The translations under genes and the position numbers were made by a program. A stretch of 64,000 nt of DNA from QVMM01 sp047030855 (GTDB taxonomy: Bacteria > Bacteroidota > Bacteroidia > Bacteroidales > Dysgonomonadaceae): assembly GCA_047030855.1 (NCBI GenBank), contig JBKYIJ010000008.1, positions 2,232,001 to 2,296,000 of the forward strand, given 5' to 3'. The notes beneath the pieces are model-generated. The model did no database searches and was not told the origin of the DNA. It saw only the letters and a program-made list of their open reading frames with translations. This document shows positions 28,790 to 37,136 of this stretch, piece after piece. The stretch's first letter is position 1. The number at the start of each line of letters is the position of its first letter.

Positions 28790-29861
28790 TTATAAGTTCT
28801 TTATATAATCCAGTATCCAATCGCCTACTTCAGATGTTTTATATGATTTATTATTGGTAGAAATATCTTCCGTTACGATTTCAGCCATTAATGAAGCATT
28901 AACGGCTTCCCGTATTAATTTGCCTTCGTCTTTTAGATTAAAAGCATATTCGAACATCATTGCCGCTGAAAGGATTGTTGCCAGAGGATTTGCTATGTTT
29001 TTTCCTGCCGCTTGCGGATATGATCCGTGTATCGGTTCAAAAACCGAAGTATGTATTCCTATCGAAGCTGACGGGAGCATCCCTAGGGAGCCTGTTATGA
29101 CGGACGCTTCATCTGTGAGTATATCGCCGAATAAGTTTTCGGTTACAATCACGTCAAAGCGTTTAGGATATTGTATAATCTGCATAGCTGCATTATCTAC
29201 AAACATATATTCGGTTTCTACTTGAGGGTAGTCTTTTTCTATTTCCTGTGCAATTTGCCGCCACAACCGAGAAGTACAAAGTACATTCGCTTTGTCGACA
29301 ACCGTTACTTTCTTGTTTCTTTGTAATGCGAGTTTATATGCTAAATGAACGATTCGTTCAATTTCTTCCCGGGTATAGACACACGTATCATATGCGGTAT
29401 TTCCGTCTTCGCTTCTGCCCTGAGGGCGTCCGAAATATAATCCGCCTGTGAGTTCTCTTACGCACATAAAGTCAGCACCTTCTACCAAATTGGTACGCAA
29501 CGGTGATTTATGGATAAGTGAAGGAAAGGTGGTGATAGGACGGAGGTTAGCATATAATCCCAATTTTTTTACGCATAGCCAACAATCCCTGTTCAGGACG
29601 GACTTTTGCCGAAGGGTTATTGTCGTATTTAGGATCGCCGATTGCCCCGAATAAAACGGCGTCGGATTTCATGCAAAGTTCGTGAGTTTCGTCGGGGTAG
29701 GGGTTACCAACCTGATCAATCGCCGACGCTCCTACGATACCATATTTATATTCTAATTCGTGCCCGAATTTTTCACATATGACTTCGGTTATCCTCAAAG
29801 CTTGTCCTATTATTTCAGGTCCTATGCCATCTCCCGGAAGTACTGCTATATTTAATTTCAT
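28790..29861 (-). CDS. leuB: 3-Isopropylmalate dehydrogenase; one frameshift
   Basis: It oxidises and decarboxylates 3-isopropylmalate with NAD in leucine synthesis. The N-terminal part has LPGDGIGPEII; the C-terminal part has RELTGGLYFGRP, TVVDKANVL and FEPIHGSYPQAAGKNIANPLA, all diagnostic. The two frames are joined by shortening A7 on the coding strand (plus T7 29565-29571) to A6: ...LLAMRKKLGLYANLRP.... Restored length about 356 aa is normal. Last gene of the leu operon, 10 bases after leuA2. Confidence 0.93.
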
Positions 29862-29871
29862 ATTTTTTATT

Positions 29872-31383
29872 TTACATATAATCTATCATATTCAACATTT
29901 TCTCGGTTGCTTGTACGGCAGCTTCTATCTGGTCGGCAGACAATCCTCTGGTTTTAAAGTCAATACCGTTGAAGTTCCATGAAATAACTGTTTGAACCAA
30001 TGCATCAGTCCGTCCGCCCGGCGGAATGATAACCAGATAGTTAATCAGGTTGGGTTTGGGTTTATTCAACTTTGTGTATATCTTCCACAGGGCTTTCGAG
30101 AATGCATGATACTGCCCGTCTCCTGCTTTTGTTTCTTCATATTCTTTTCCTTCTATTTCCACGCGTACGGTTGCTGTCGGGCGTAATCCTTTTGTCAGTG
30201 AAAAAGCGAAAGACAGTATCTTTATTCGCTTTTCTTTGTCATAGTTTCTCAGAACATCCGTAATAATGAACGGTAAATCTCCTTGCGTTATTATTTCTTT
30301 TTTGTCTCCCAGTTCGATTACGCGGGTGGTAACCTTTTCCATTTCTTCTTCATCAAGTTCTATTCCAAGTGCCTCAATGTTCTTTCTTATGTTTGATTTT
30401 CCCGAAAGTTTACCGAGGGCATATTCCCTTGTACGTCCGAATCGGTCGGGATGAAGATCGTTGTAATACAGGTTGTTCTTGTTGTCTCCGTCTGCATGGA
30501 TACCTGCGCATTGCGTAAATACATTTTCGCCTATAATCGGTTGATTTGCGGATATATTTAACCCTGAGTACGTTTCCACTACGCGGCTTACTTTATTTAT
30601 CTTTTCTTCCTTTATTGAGGTTCGAATATGCAACTGATCATGCAATACGGCAACCACGCTTGAAAGCGACGCATTACCCGCTCTTTCTCCCAGTCCGTTC
30701 ATTGTGACATGCACGCCTTTTACTCCTACTTCCACTGCTACCATTACGTTTGCAACGGCAAGGTCATAGTCGTTATGAGCATGAAAATCAAAGTGAAGGT
30801 CAGGATATCGCGTAAGCATATTCCGGCAATAACGCCAAGTCGTGTGCGGATTGAGAATCCCTAACGTATCGGGGAGCATAAATCGTTTGACAGGCATGTC
30901 TTTTAACTCATCCATTATGAAATACACATAATCTTCTGAATCTGTCATTCCGTTAGACCAGTCTTCAAGGTATACATTCATGTCGATGCCTTTTTTTGCA
31001 GCCAGATCAATTTCATATTTTATATCGTCAAGATGTTGTCGCGGGGTTTTTCGGAGTTGTTCCGTTACGTGTTTATAGGATCCTTTAGTAAGCAGATTGA
31101 TGGTTTTACAGCCTACGTTCTGAACCCATTTTAACGATGCTCCTTTATCGACAAATCCGAGTATCTCAAGTTTATCGATATAGCCTGTCGCTTTTGCCCA
31201 ATCCGCTATTCTTTTCACGGCTTTGTATTCGCCTTCTGATACTTTTGCCGAAGCGATTTCAATTCGGTTTACTCCTAAATCGATTAATAGTAAATGAGCA
31301 ACACTGAGTTTTTCCTGCATCGAAAACGATACACCCGACGTTTGTTCCCCGTCTCTCAGCGTGGTGTCCATTATTTCTATCAT
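29872..31383 (-). CDS. Second 2-isopropylmalate synthase-like enzyme (possible citramalate synthase)
   Basis: 503 aa. An alpha-isopropylmalate/homocitrate synthase family protein: MDTTLRDGEQTSGVSFS is the active-site strand, DFHAHNDYDLAVAN the metal-binding HxH segment and GLGERAGNASL the conserved loop. The C-terminal third (about 370-503) is a LeuA-dimer-type regulatory domain, with GDGQYHAFSKALWK. It differs strongly from leuA at 34510. In family terms it could be a second leucine-pathway synthase or an (R)-citramalate synthase feeding isoleucine synthesis; substrate cannot be assigned. It sits between leuD and leuB in the leu operon. Confidence 0.85.
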   Translation of the reverse strand: MIEIMDTTLRDGEQTSGVSFSMQEKLSVAHLLLIDLGVNRIEIASAKVSEGEYKAVKRIADWAKATGYIDKLEILGFVDKGASLKWVQNVGCKTINLLTKGSYKHVTEQLRKTPRQHLDDIKYEIDLAAKKGIDMNVYLEDWSNGMTDSEDYVYFIMDELKDMPVKRFMLPDTLGILNPHTTWRYCRNMLTRYPDLHFDFHAHNDYDLAVANVMVAVEVGVKGVHVTMNGLGERAGNASLSSVVAVLHDQLHIRTSIKEEKINKVSRVVETYSGLNISANQPIIGENVFTQCAGIHADGDNKNNLYYNDLHPDRFGRTREYALGKLSGKSNIRKNIEALGIELDEEEMEKVTTRVIELGDKKEIITQGDLPFIITDVLRNYDKEKRIKILSFAFSLTKGLRPTATVRVEIEGKEYEETKAGDGQYHAFSKALWKIYTKLNKPKPNLINYLVIIPPGGRTDALVQTVISWNFNGIDFKTRGLSADQIEAAVQATEKMLNMIDYM

Positions 31384-31392
31384 ATCAATGAT

Positions 31393-31986
31393 TTATTTTA
31401 GAGATTCTGTTTTTTCATATTTTTCGATTAAGTCTTTTTTCGATAAAAGATAATCAATATCATCCAAGCCTTTTTGCAGGCATTCTTTTTTGTAAGGATT
31501 GATTTCGAATGTTTCGGTTCTTTTTGTAGAATTATTTGTTATTGTCTGCCTGTCCAAGTCTATCGTCAGGGTTGTTTTCGGATTCTCCTCGATGCTTTTA
31601 AATATTTCAGTCAGAAAATCGGGCGTAACAACAACAGGTAATAAACCGTTATTCAGTGCATTGTTTTTGAATATATCTGCAAAAAAACTTGAAACAACTG
31701 CCTTAAAACCATATCCGTAAATTGCCCATGCAGCATGTTCGCGACTCGATCCGCTTCCGAAATTTTTGCCTGCGACAAGTATTTCTCCCTTATAAGTATT
31801 ATTGTTCAGAACAAAATCTGTATTCGGTTTTCCGTTTTTTTGATAACGCCAGTCGGCAAACAGATTATCTCCGAATCCCTCGCGTGAAGTTGCTTTTAAG
31901 AAACGCGCAGGAATGATTTGGTCCGTATCCACGTTCTCGATAGGAAGAGGAATACAGGTTGAAGTCAGTATTGTGAATTTTTCCAT
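31393..31986 (-). CDS. leuD: 3-Isopropylmalate dehydratase small subunit
   Basis: 197 aa. It forms the isomerase with LeuC. NVDTDQIIPARFLK near residue 20 and GKNFGSGSSREHAAWAIYGYG (about 73-93) are the swivelling-domain signatures. Gaps of 9 bases to the next gene and 12 bases from leuC. Intact and of normal length. Confidence 0.95.
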   Translation of the reverse strand: MEKFTILTSTCIPLPIENVDTDQIIPARFLKATSREGFGDNLFADWRYQKNGKPNTDFVLNNNTYKGEILVAGKNFGSGSSREHAAWAIYGYGFKAVVSSFFADIFKNNALNNGLLPVVVTPDFLTEIFKSIEENPKTTLTIDLDRQTITNNSTKRTETFEINPYKKECLQKGLDDIDYLLSKKDLIEKYEKTESLK

Positions 31987-31998
31987 TTCTTTTTTTGT

Positions 31999-33390
31999 TT
32001 ATAGTTTGCGAGGATCCGTTATTTTCCCTGTTATGGCAGCGGCTGCCGCAATGAGAGGGCTTGCGAGTATCGTTCTGGCTCCGGGACCTTGACGCCCTTC
32101 AAAATTTCGGTTGGATGTAGAAACCGCATATTTTCCGGCAGGGACTTTGTCTTCATTCATCGCCAGACATGCTGAGCATCCCGGTTGGCGTAATTCAAAA
32201 CCCGCATCTCTCAGTATGTCATAGATGCCTTCGTCCCGAATTTGTTTTTCAACCATCCAGCTTCCCGGTACTAACCATGCTGTAATATTATCGGCTTTTT
32301 TCTTTCCTTTAACTATTTCGGCAAACATTCTGAAATCCTCTATCCTTCCGTTTGTACAGCTTCCCAGAAACACATAATCAACAGGTTTTCCTTCCATTTT
32401 TTCTCCTGCGTTGAAACCCATGTATTCCAATGATTTTTGAAAAGAAGCTTTTCCTGTTTCCTCTATCTCTCTTAATGCAGGAATGCTGTCATTTATCGAT
32501 ATGCCCATTCCCGGATTGGTTCCGTAGGTTATCATTGGCTGAATTTCCGTGGCGTCAAACCTGAGTTCTTTGTCGAATTTCGCGCCTTCATCCGTTTTCA
32601 GAGTTTTCCAATATGCTAAAGCTTTGTCCCAATCTTTTCCTTGCGGGGCAAATTCTCTATCCTTCAAGTATGAGAATGTGGTTTCATCAGGAGCTATCAG
32701 TCCGCCTCTCGCACCCATTTCGATACTCAGATTACACAATGTCATTCTGGCTTCCATTGACATGTTGCGAACAACTTCACCTGCATATTCGACAAAGTAT
32801 CCTGTTGCGCCGCCTGTCGTCAGTTTCGATATCATGTAAAGTGCAACGTCTTTTGCAGTAACATATTTACCTAATTTTCCTTCAAAAGTTATCCGCATCG
32901 TTTTTGGGCGGCTTTGTAAAACACATTGGGTTGCAAGCACCATTTCCACCTCCGATGTGCCAATTCCGAAAGCAATTGCGCCAAATGCACCATGAGTGGA
33001 CGTATGGCTGTCGCCGCAGACTATTGTCATTCCCGGTTGCGTATATCCGTTTTCAGGTCCTATAATATGTACAACGCCGTTTTTTTGATTTCCGAGTTCA
33101 TACAGTGTCAACCCAAATTCTTTTGCATTTTGCGAAAGAGTATCGAGCTGATTTTTTGAGACAGGATCTTTTACAGGCTGATCCTGATTGAGGGTAGGAG
33201 TGTTGTGATCGGCTGTAAGCGTTGTTTTCTCGGGACGGAATACTTGTAAACCTCTTTCCCTCAATCCGTTGAAGGCCTGAGGGCTGGTGACTTCGTGGCA
33301 GAAATGACGATCAATATATAACTGAGTAGGACCGTTTTCCACTACAGATACTGTGTGGGCATCCCATATTTTGTCAAATAATGTTTTCAT
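31999..33390 (-). CDS. leuC: 3-Isopropylmalate dehydratase large subunit
   Basis: 463 aa. It isomerises 2- to 3-isopropylmalate with a [4Fe-4S] cluster. Motifs: VCGDSHTSTHGAFGA (about 127-141), VFLGSCTNGRIEDF (first cluster Cys) and PGCSACLAMNED (the other two cysteines). ANRNFEGRQG-type ending is present as STSNRNFEGRQGPGA. It follows the acyltransferase gene by 13 bases. Confidence 0.96.
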   Translation of the reverse strand: MKTLFDKIWDAHTVSVVENGPTQLYIDRHFCHEVTSPQAFNGLRERGLQVFRPEKTTLTADHNTPTLNQDQPVKDPVSKNQLDTLSQNAKEFGLTLYELGNQKNGVVHIIGPENGYTQPGMTIVCGDSHTSTHGAFGAIAFGIGTSEVEMVLATQCVLQSRPKTMRITFEGKLGKYVTAKDVALYMISKLTTGGATGYFVEYAGEVVRNMSMEARMTLCNLSIEMGARGGLIAPDETTFSYLKDREFAPQGKDWDKALAYWKTLKTDEGAKFDKELRFDATEIQPMITYGTNPGMGISINDSIPALREIEETGKASFQKSLEYMGFNAGEKMEGKPVDYVFLGSCTNGRIEDFRMFAEIVKGKKKADNITAWLVPGSWMVEKQIRDEGIYDILRDAGFELRQPGCSACLAMNEDKVPAGKYAVSTSNRNFEGRQGPGARTILASPLIAAAAAITGKITDPRKL

Positions 33391-33403
33391 TACAGATGCT
33401 TAA

Positions 33404-34486
33404 TTATAGCGGTTTAGTATTTAATCTTTTAATGAGTTTTCGTCCCAGATTCTGTCCGGGAACTTCAACGTATTTATAGGTGAAATGTGATATAATGAAG
33501 GCTCCTCCCAAAACCAGTAGGTAAAGAGAGCCTGCATCTAAGATTGCCGTAAAAGAGTTTGTTGCTTCAAATATCTTGTCAATTTTCTTTTCAGCTAATA
33601 TTTTTAATATGGCAAAATGAATCAGATATAAACTGAAACTGTATTTTCCTATGATTGCCAATATCTTATTTGAGAACAGTTTATAGGGCTTTTTATTCAG
33701 GATAAGAATAAGTAAAAGAAAAACTATTGTATCCACAAAATGAAGCGGAAAGGAAATAAAGCAATAGAAGGCAAAGACTGTTGTAAGAAATAATGCCGTA
33801 CTTGTTTTTATATTGTATATGCTTTCGTTAATGAGCCAATATGCCAGTATTCCCATTGCGAATATCGGAAGCTGATTGGGAAAATAATAATACAGAAAAT
33901 CAAATTTATCGAAACTCGATCCTGCAAGTAAAGTATTCAGTAATGTTGAAAACAATAAAGTTGCTAAAACAAATACAATGCTCTTATTCAGATTGTTGAT
34001 GTAACGGCATATAATCGGCATAGTAAAATAGAACATAAACTCTACCGTTATCGTCCAACCTCCGGGAACGTAAGAGTTGATCCATGCGGGAAATAATCCG
34101 TTCATGAAAAGGAAGCTGGATATAAGCCCTTTTACAGGTAAATCTGCCCAATTGATCTGGGATAAATTGAATCCTAAAAAGATAGCGAATGTGAAGTATA
34201 TAATCGCAAGGTAATACATCGGAGCAATACGGAAAAACCTTCTGATAATGAAGTTACGGGTTGCATGCGGTTCGTTTATCCTGTTGTGATAGGAGATTGT
34301 CAGCGTAAAAGCGCTCACGATGAAAAACAATTGTATGCAGTGTATCCAATGTTGCATGGTTAATTGCATAAATTCAGGAAAGAAATCCCATAATGAGGGG
34401 TTCATCAAAGTCACATGTACACCGACTACAAAAATTACCGCTATTCCTCTCAGACTGTCGATGTATTCGTATTTTTTAGGCTCCAT
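33404..34486 (-). CDS. Acyltransferase 3 family membrane protein (OafA-like), inside the leu operon
   Basis: 360 aa, about ten membrane helices. YEYIDSLRGIAVIFVVGVHV carries the R/K-G-I-A signature and the helix-1 His of the family; YHNRINEPHATRNFIIRRFFRIAPMYY is the second conserved block. Such enzymes O-acylate surface polysaccharides or other envelope molecules. It lies 23 bases downstream of leuA and 13 bases upstream of leuC in the same orientation, so it shares the leucine attenuator. No leucine-pathway role is known; the target may be a glycan such as that made at 9.7-20 kb, but that is a guess. Confidence 0.88.
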   Translation of the reverse strand: MEPKKYEYIDSLRGIAVIFVVGVHVTLMNPSLWDFFPEFMQLTMQHWIHCIQLFFIVSAFTLTISYHNRINEPHATRNFIIRRFFRIAPMYYLAIIYFTFAIFLGFNLSQINWADLPVKGLISSFLFMNGLFPAWINSYVPGGWTITVEFMFYFTMPIICRYINNLNKSIVFVLATLLFSTLLNTLLAGSSFDKFDFLYYYFPNQLPIFAMGILAYWLINESIYNIKTSTALFLTTVFAFYCFISFPLHFVDTIVFLLLILILNKKPYKLFSNKILAIIGKYSFSLYLIHFAILKILAEKKIDKIFEATNSFTAILDAGSLYLLVLGGAFIISHFTYKYVEVPGQNLGRKLIKRLNTKPL

Positions 34487-34509
34487 TCGGTTGTGTTTAA
34501 TAAAGTTGT

Positions 34510-36000
34510 TTATTTTACAAATTTATTAATTGCATTTATAAATGCCTCAACCGAAGCGGCAATAATATCCGTATTTGCCGAGAAACCGTAATAATTAGTG
34601 CCTTTATGGGCAACTTGCATGTGTACTTTTCCGATATCGTCGCTGCCTTTGTTTATTGCCTGTATAAGGAATTCTTCTATAACCGTTTGCCTGTCAATTA
34701 TTTTCTTTACCGCTTTGATAGCCGCATCCACAGGTCCGTTTCCTGATGCCGAGGCTTCAAATTTTTCTCCTGCGATATCCAAACCTACATATGCGACGCA
34801 GCGTATTCCAATACCAGATGTCACCTGAAGATGTTCCAGCCTGATGCGGTGCATTTTGTCGGTTTCTTTTCCTGCCAATATCAGGATGTCTTCGTCCGTT
34901 ATATCCTTCTTTTTGTCTGCTAATGTCAGAAAACGTTCATATATATCAGCCAATACATCATCATTGACATCAATTCCCAGTATGTTTAATCTGTTTTTCA
35001 GAGCGGCACGCCCGCTTCTGGCTGTAAGGACTATTGCACTGTCGTCTATTCCTACTTCTTTAGGGTCTATTATTTCGTAAGTAGAAATATGTTTCAAAAC
35101 TCCGTCCTGATGAATACCTGACGAATGGGCAAACGCATTGCGTCCGACAATAGCCTTGTTGGGCTGAACAGGCATATTCATAAGGCTCGATATCATGCGG
35201 CTTGTGGGATATATCCGTTGAGTGTTTATATTCGTTTCCAGTTTCAGTTCCTTGTGGCTTTTTATTGCCATAACAACTTCTTCCAATGACGTATTTCCTG
35301 CGCGTTCACCTATCCCGTTGATCGTAACTTCTACCTGACGTGCTCCGTTTAACACTCCCATAAGCGAATTGGCTGTAGCCATACCCAAGTCCTGATGACA
35401 ATGTGTTGCCAGAATGGCATTGCCCATATCCACATGATCGATAAGGTATTTTATCTTTTCGCCATATTCCGTGGGCAGGCAATAGCCTGTCGTGTCAGGG
35501 ATATTTACGACTGTCGCTCCGGCTTTTACAACTGCTTGGACTACTTTTGCCAGATATTCATTGTCGGTTCGTCCAGCATCTTCCGCGTAAAACTCTATGT
35601 CTTCAACGTATTTTTTCGCATATTTTACGGCAGCGACAGCCCGTTCTATTATTTCTTCTTTAGTGGTGTTAAACTTATATTTTATATGATAGTCTGATGT
35701 GCCGATTCCTGTATGGATGCGTTTCTTCTTGGCATACTTGAGTGCTTCCGCCGCAACATCGATATCTTTCTCTACCGCACGTGTCAATGCGCATATTGTA
35801 GGCCATGTTACGGCTTTGGAAATTTCCACCACTGAATTAAAATCTCCCGGGCTTGAAACGGGGAATCCTGCTTCTATGACATCTACGCCCAATGTCTCGA
35901 GTGCTTTTGCCACCTGAATTTTTTCAATAGTGTTCAGTTGACAGCCCGGCACTTGCTCGCCGTCTCTTAGTGTTGTATCAAAAATAAATACCTGCTCCAT
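34510..36000 (-). CDS. leuA: 2-Isopropylmalate synthase
   Basis: 496 aa. It condenses acetyl-CoA with 2-oxoisovalerate, the first committed step of leucine synthesis. FDTTLRDGEQVPGCQLN starts the TIM barrel; THCHQDLGMATANSLMG supplies the HxH metal ligands and GIGERAGNTSLEEVVMA follows. The C-terminal LeuA-dimer domain (from about residue 375) is where leucine feedback acts in this family. First structural gene after the leader peptide and terminator; ATG at 36000. Confidence 0.95.
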   Translation of the reverse strand: MEQVFIFDTTLRDGEQVPGCQLNTIEKIQVAKALETLGVDVIEAGFPVSSPGDFNSVVEISKAVTWPTICALTRAVEKDIDVAAEALKYAKKKRIHTGIGTSDYHIKYKFNTTKEEIIERAVAAVKYAKKYVEDIEFYAEDAGRTDNEYLAKVVQAVVKAGATVVNIPDTTGYCLPTEYGEKIKYLIDHVDMGNAILATHCHQDLGMATANSLMGVLNGARQVEVTINGIGERAGNTSLEEVVMAIKSHKELKLETNINTQRIYPTSRMISSLMNMPVQPNKAIVGRNAFAHSSGIHQDGVLKHISTYEIIDPKEVGIDDSAIVLTARSGRAALKNRLNILGIDVNDDVLADIYERFLTLADKKKDITDEDILILAGKETDKMHRIRLEHLQVTSGIGIRCVAYVGLDIAGEKFEASASGNGPVDAAIKAVKKIIDRQTVIEEFLIQAINKGSDDIGKVHMQVAHKGTNYYGFSANTDIIAASVEAFINAINKFVK

Positions 36001-36017
36001 TTAATTTTTCATTTTAC

Positions 36018-36054
36018 AAAAAAAGCCTTTCTCAATTTGGTGAGAAAGGCTTTT
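36018..36054 (-). terminator. Attenuator terminator of the leu operon
   Basis: Between the leader peptide and leuA, plus-strand AAAAGCCTTTCTCA (36021-36034) pairs perfectly with TGAGAAAGGCTTTT (36041-36054) around a 6-nt loop; on the transcribed (minus) strand the hairpin is followed by a T-run and sits 18 nt ahead of the leuA ATG. A GTGAG segment in the leader end can pair with the CTCAC at the top of the 5' arm, a possible antiterminator. Confidence 0.85.
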
Positions 36055-36091
36055 AATTTTTATCGTTAATCATTATTCACAACAGCACTGC

Positions 36092-36157
36092 TCACTCCAA
36101 AATAGATGTACAGAGGAGGAGAGTAATAATGTTGCTAAATATTGAAAATAATGACAT
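36092..36157 (-). CDS. leuL: Leucine-rich leader peptide of the leu operon
   Basis: A 21-codon ORF on the minus strand: MSLFSIFSNIITLLLCTSILE. It contains three consecutive CTC leucine codons (about codons 13-15) with two further Leu codons, preceded by Ile-Ile-Thr. It begins about 29 nt after a TACCTTTG promoter element and ends about 38 nt before the terminator hairpin, the arrangement of amino-acid attenuators: when charged tRNA-Leu is scarce the ribosome should stall at the CTC run and disfavour the terminator. The stem potential CTCC against GGAG within the leader end fits a 1:2 pause structure. Too short for ordinary gene finders. Confidence 0.8.
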   Translation of the reverse strand: MSLFSIFSNIITLLLCTSILE

Positions 36158-36185
36158 AAGTCTTGTTTTTGTCTGAATATTTTGA

Positions 36186-36216
36186 CAAAGGTATTATTAT
36201 AATTGATAAAATCAAA
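36186..36216 (-). promoter_or_regulatory. Promoter of the leu operon
   Basis: Minus strand: TTTG (plus 36213-36216), 19-nt spacer, TACCTTTG (plus 36186-36193), a perfect Bacteroidetes housekeeping promoter. Predicted transcript start near 36179, roughly 22 nt before the leader ATG. Confidence 0.8.
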
Positions 36217-36254
36217 TAAATTGTTTTATTTTTTATATTAATGACACATATCTA

Positions 36255-36285
36255 TATGAGATACAGATAGTAAATCTTACCTTTG
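36255..36285 (+). promoter_or_regulatory. Promoter of proC
   Basis: TACCTTTG at 36278-36285 with TATG in the -33 slot (36255-36258, 19-nt spacer). It diverges from the leu promoter; the two -7 elements are about 90 nt apart. Confidence 0.6.
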
Positions 36286-36312
36286 TCTAAAAATTATTAA
36301 AATGATATTACT

Positions 36313-37101
36313 ATGAATAAGAAGATTACAATTATTGGAGGCGGAAATATGGGTGGAGCCATAGCTAAAGGATTAGCTACGGGCGGTATGTTCAGCCCAA
36401 AAGATATTACAGTGATTGATCAGTCGGATAGTAAGGTGCAGGAATTCAAATCATTTAATAAAGATATTAATGCGGTTGTAAACGACTATTCGTCAATTTC
36501 GGAAGCCGACGTTGTAATTATCGCTGTAAAACCTTGGATCGTACAGGAAATAATTACCGATAAAATAAACAGCCAGACAAAATCAGGACAAATAATTATA
36601 TCCATTGCCGCGCTTACGTCATTGTCTCAACTTGATGAATGGACGGGACATAAGAATAAAGCGTTGTTCCGTGTAGTACCCAACACGGCTATTGAAGTAA
36701 AGCAGAGCATGACGTTTATCACATCTTTGAATACTACGGCGGAGCAAAATAAATTTGTATCAGATTTGTTTAACGAATTGGGTAGCGTTGAGTTTATCGA
36801 TGAAAAACTTATACCTGCCGCTACTTCGTTGTGTTCTTGCGGAATAGCTTTTGCGTTCAGATATATTCGTGCTGCGATGGAAGGCGGAGTTGAAATGGGA
36901 CTGTATCCCGAAAAAGCCAAACACGGAATGATCCAGACGTTACGCGGGGCTATCGAATTGTTGGAGGCACATGATTCTCACCCCGAACAGGAGATAGATA
37001 AAGTGACAACCGCAGGCGGCATAACCATAAAAGGACTGAACGAAATGGAACATGCCGGCTTTACTTCCGCAGTAATCAGAGGATTGAAAGCAAGCTTATA
37101 G
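36313..37101 (+). CDS. proC: Pyrroline-5-carboxylate reductase
   Basis: 262 aa. It reduces pyrroline-5-carboxylate to proline with NAD(P)H. ITIIGGGNMGGAIAKGL is the dinucleotide-binding fold; KPWIVQEI and RVVPNTAIEVKQSMT follow; the C-terminal DKVTTAGGITIKGLNEMEHAGF is the substrate/dimer signature. Normal length. Divergent from the leu operon; the C10 protease gene starts 35 bases downstream. Confidence 0.95.
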   Translation: MNKKITIIGGGNMGGAIAKGLATGGMFSPKDITVIDQSDSKVQEFKSFNKDINAVVNDYSSISEADVVIIAVKPWIVQEIITDKINSQTKSGQIIISIAALTSLSQLDEWTGHKNKALFRVVPNTAIEVKQSMTFITSLNTTAEQNKFVSDLFNELGSVEFIDEKLIPAATSLCSCGIAFAFRYIRAAMEGGVEMGLYPEKAKHGMIQTLRGAIELLEAHDSHPEQEIDKVTTAGGITIKGLNEMEHAGFTSAVIRGLKASL

Positions 37102-37136
37102 AATTGAACTGAAAAATCACAATAATAAATTTAACT

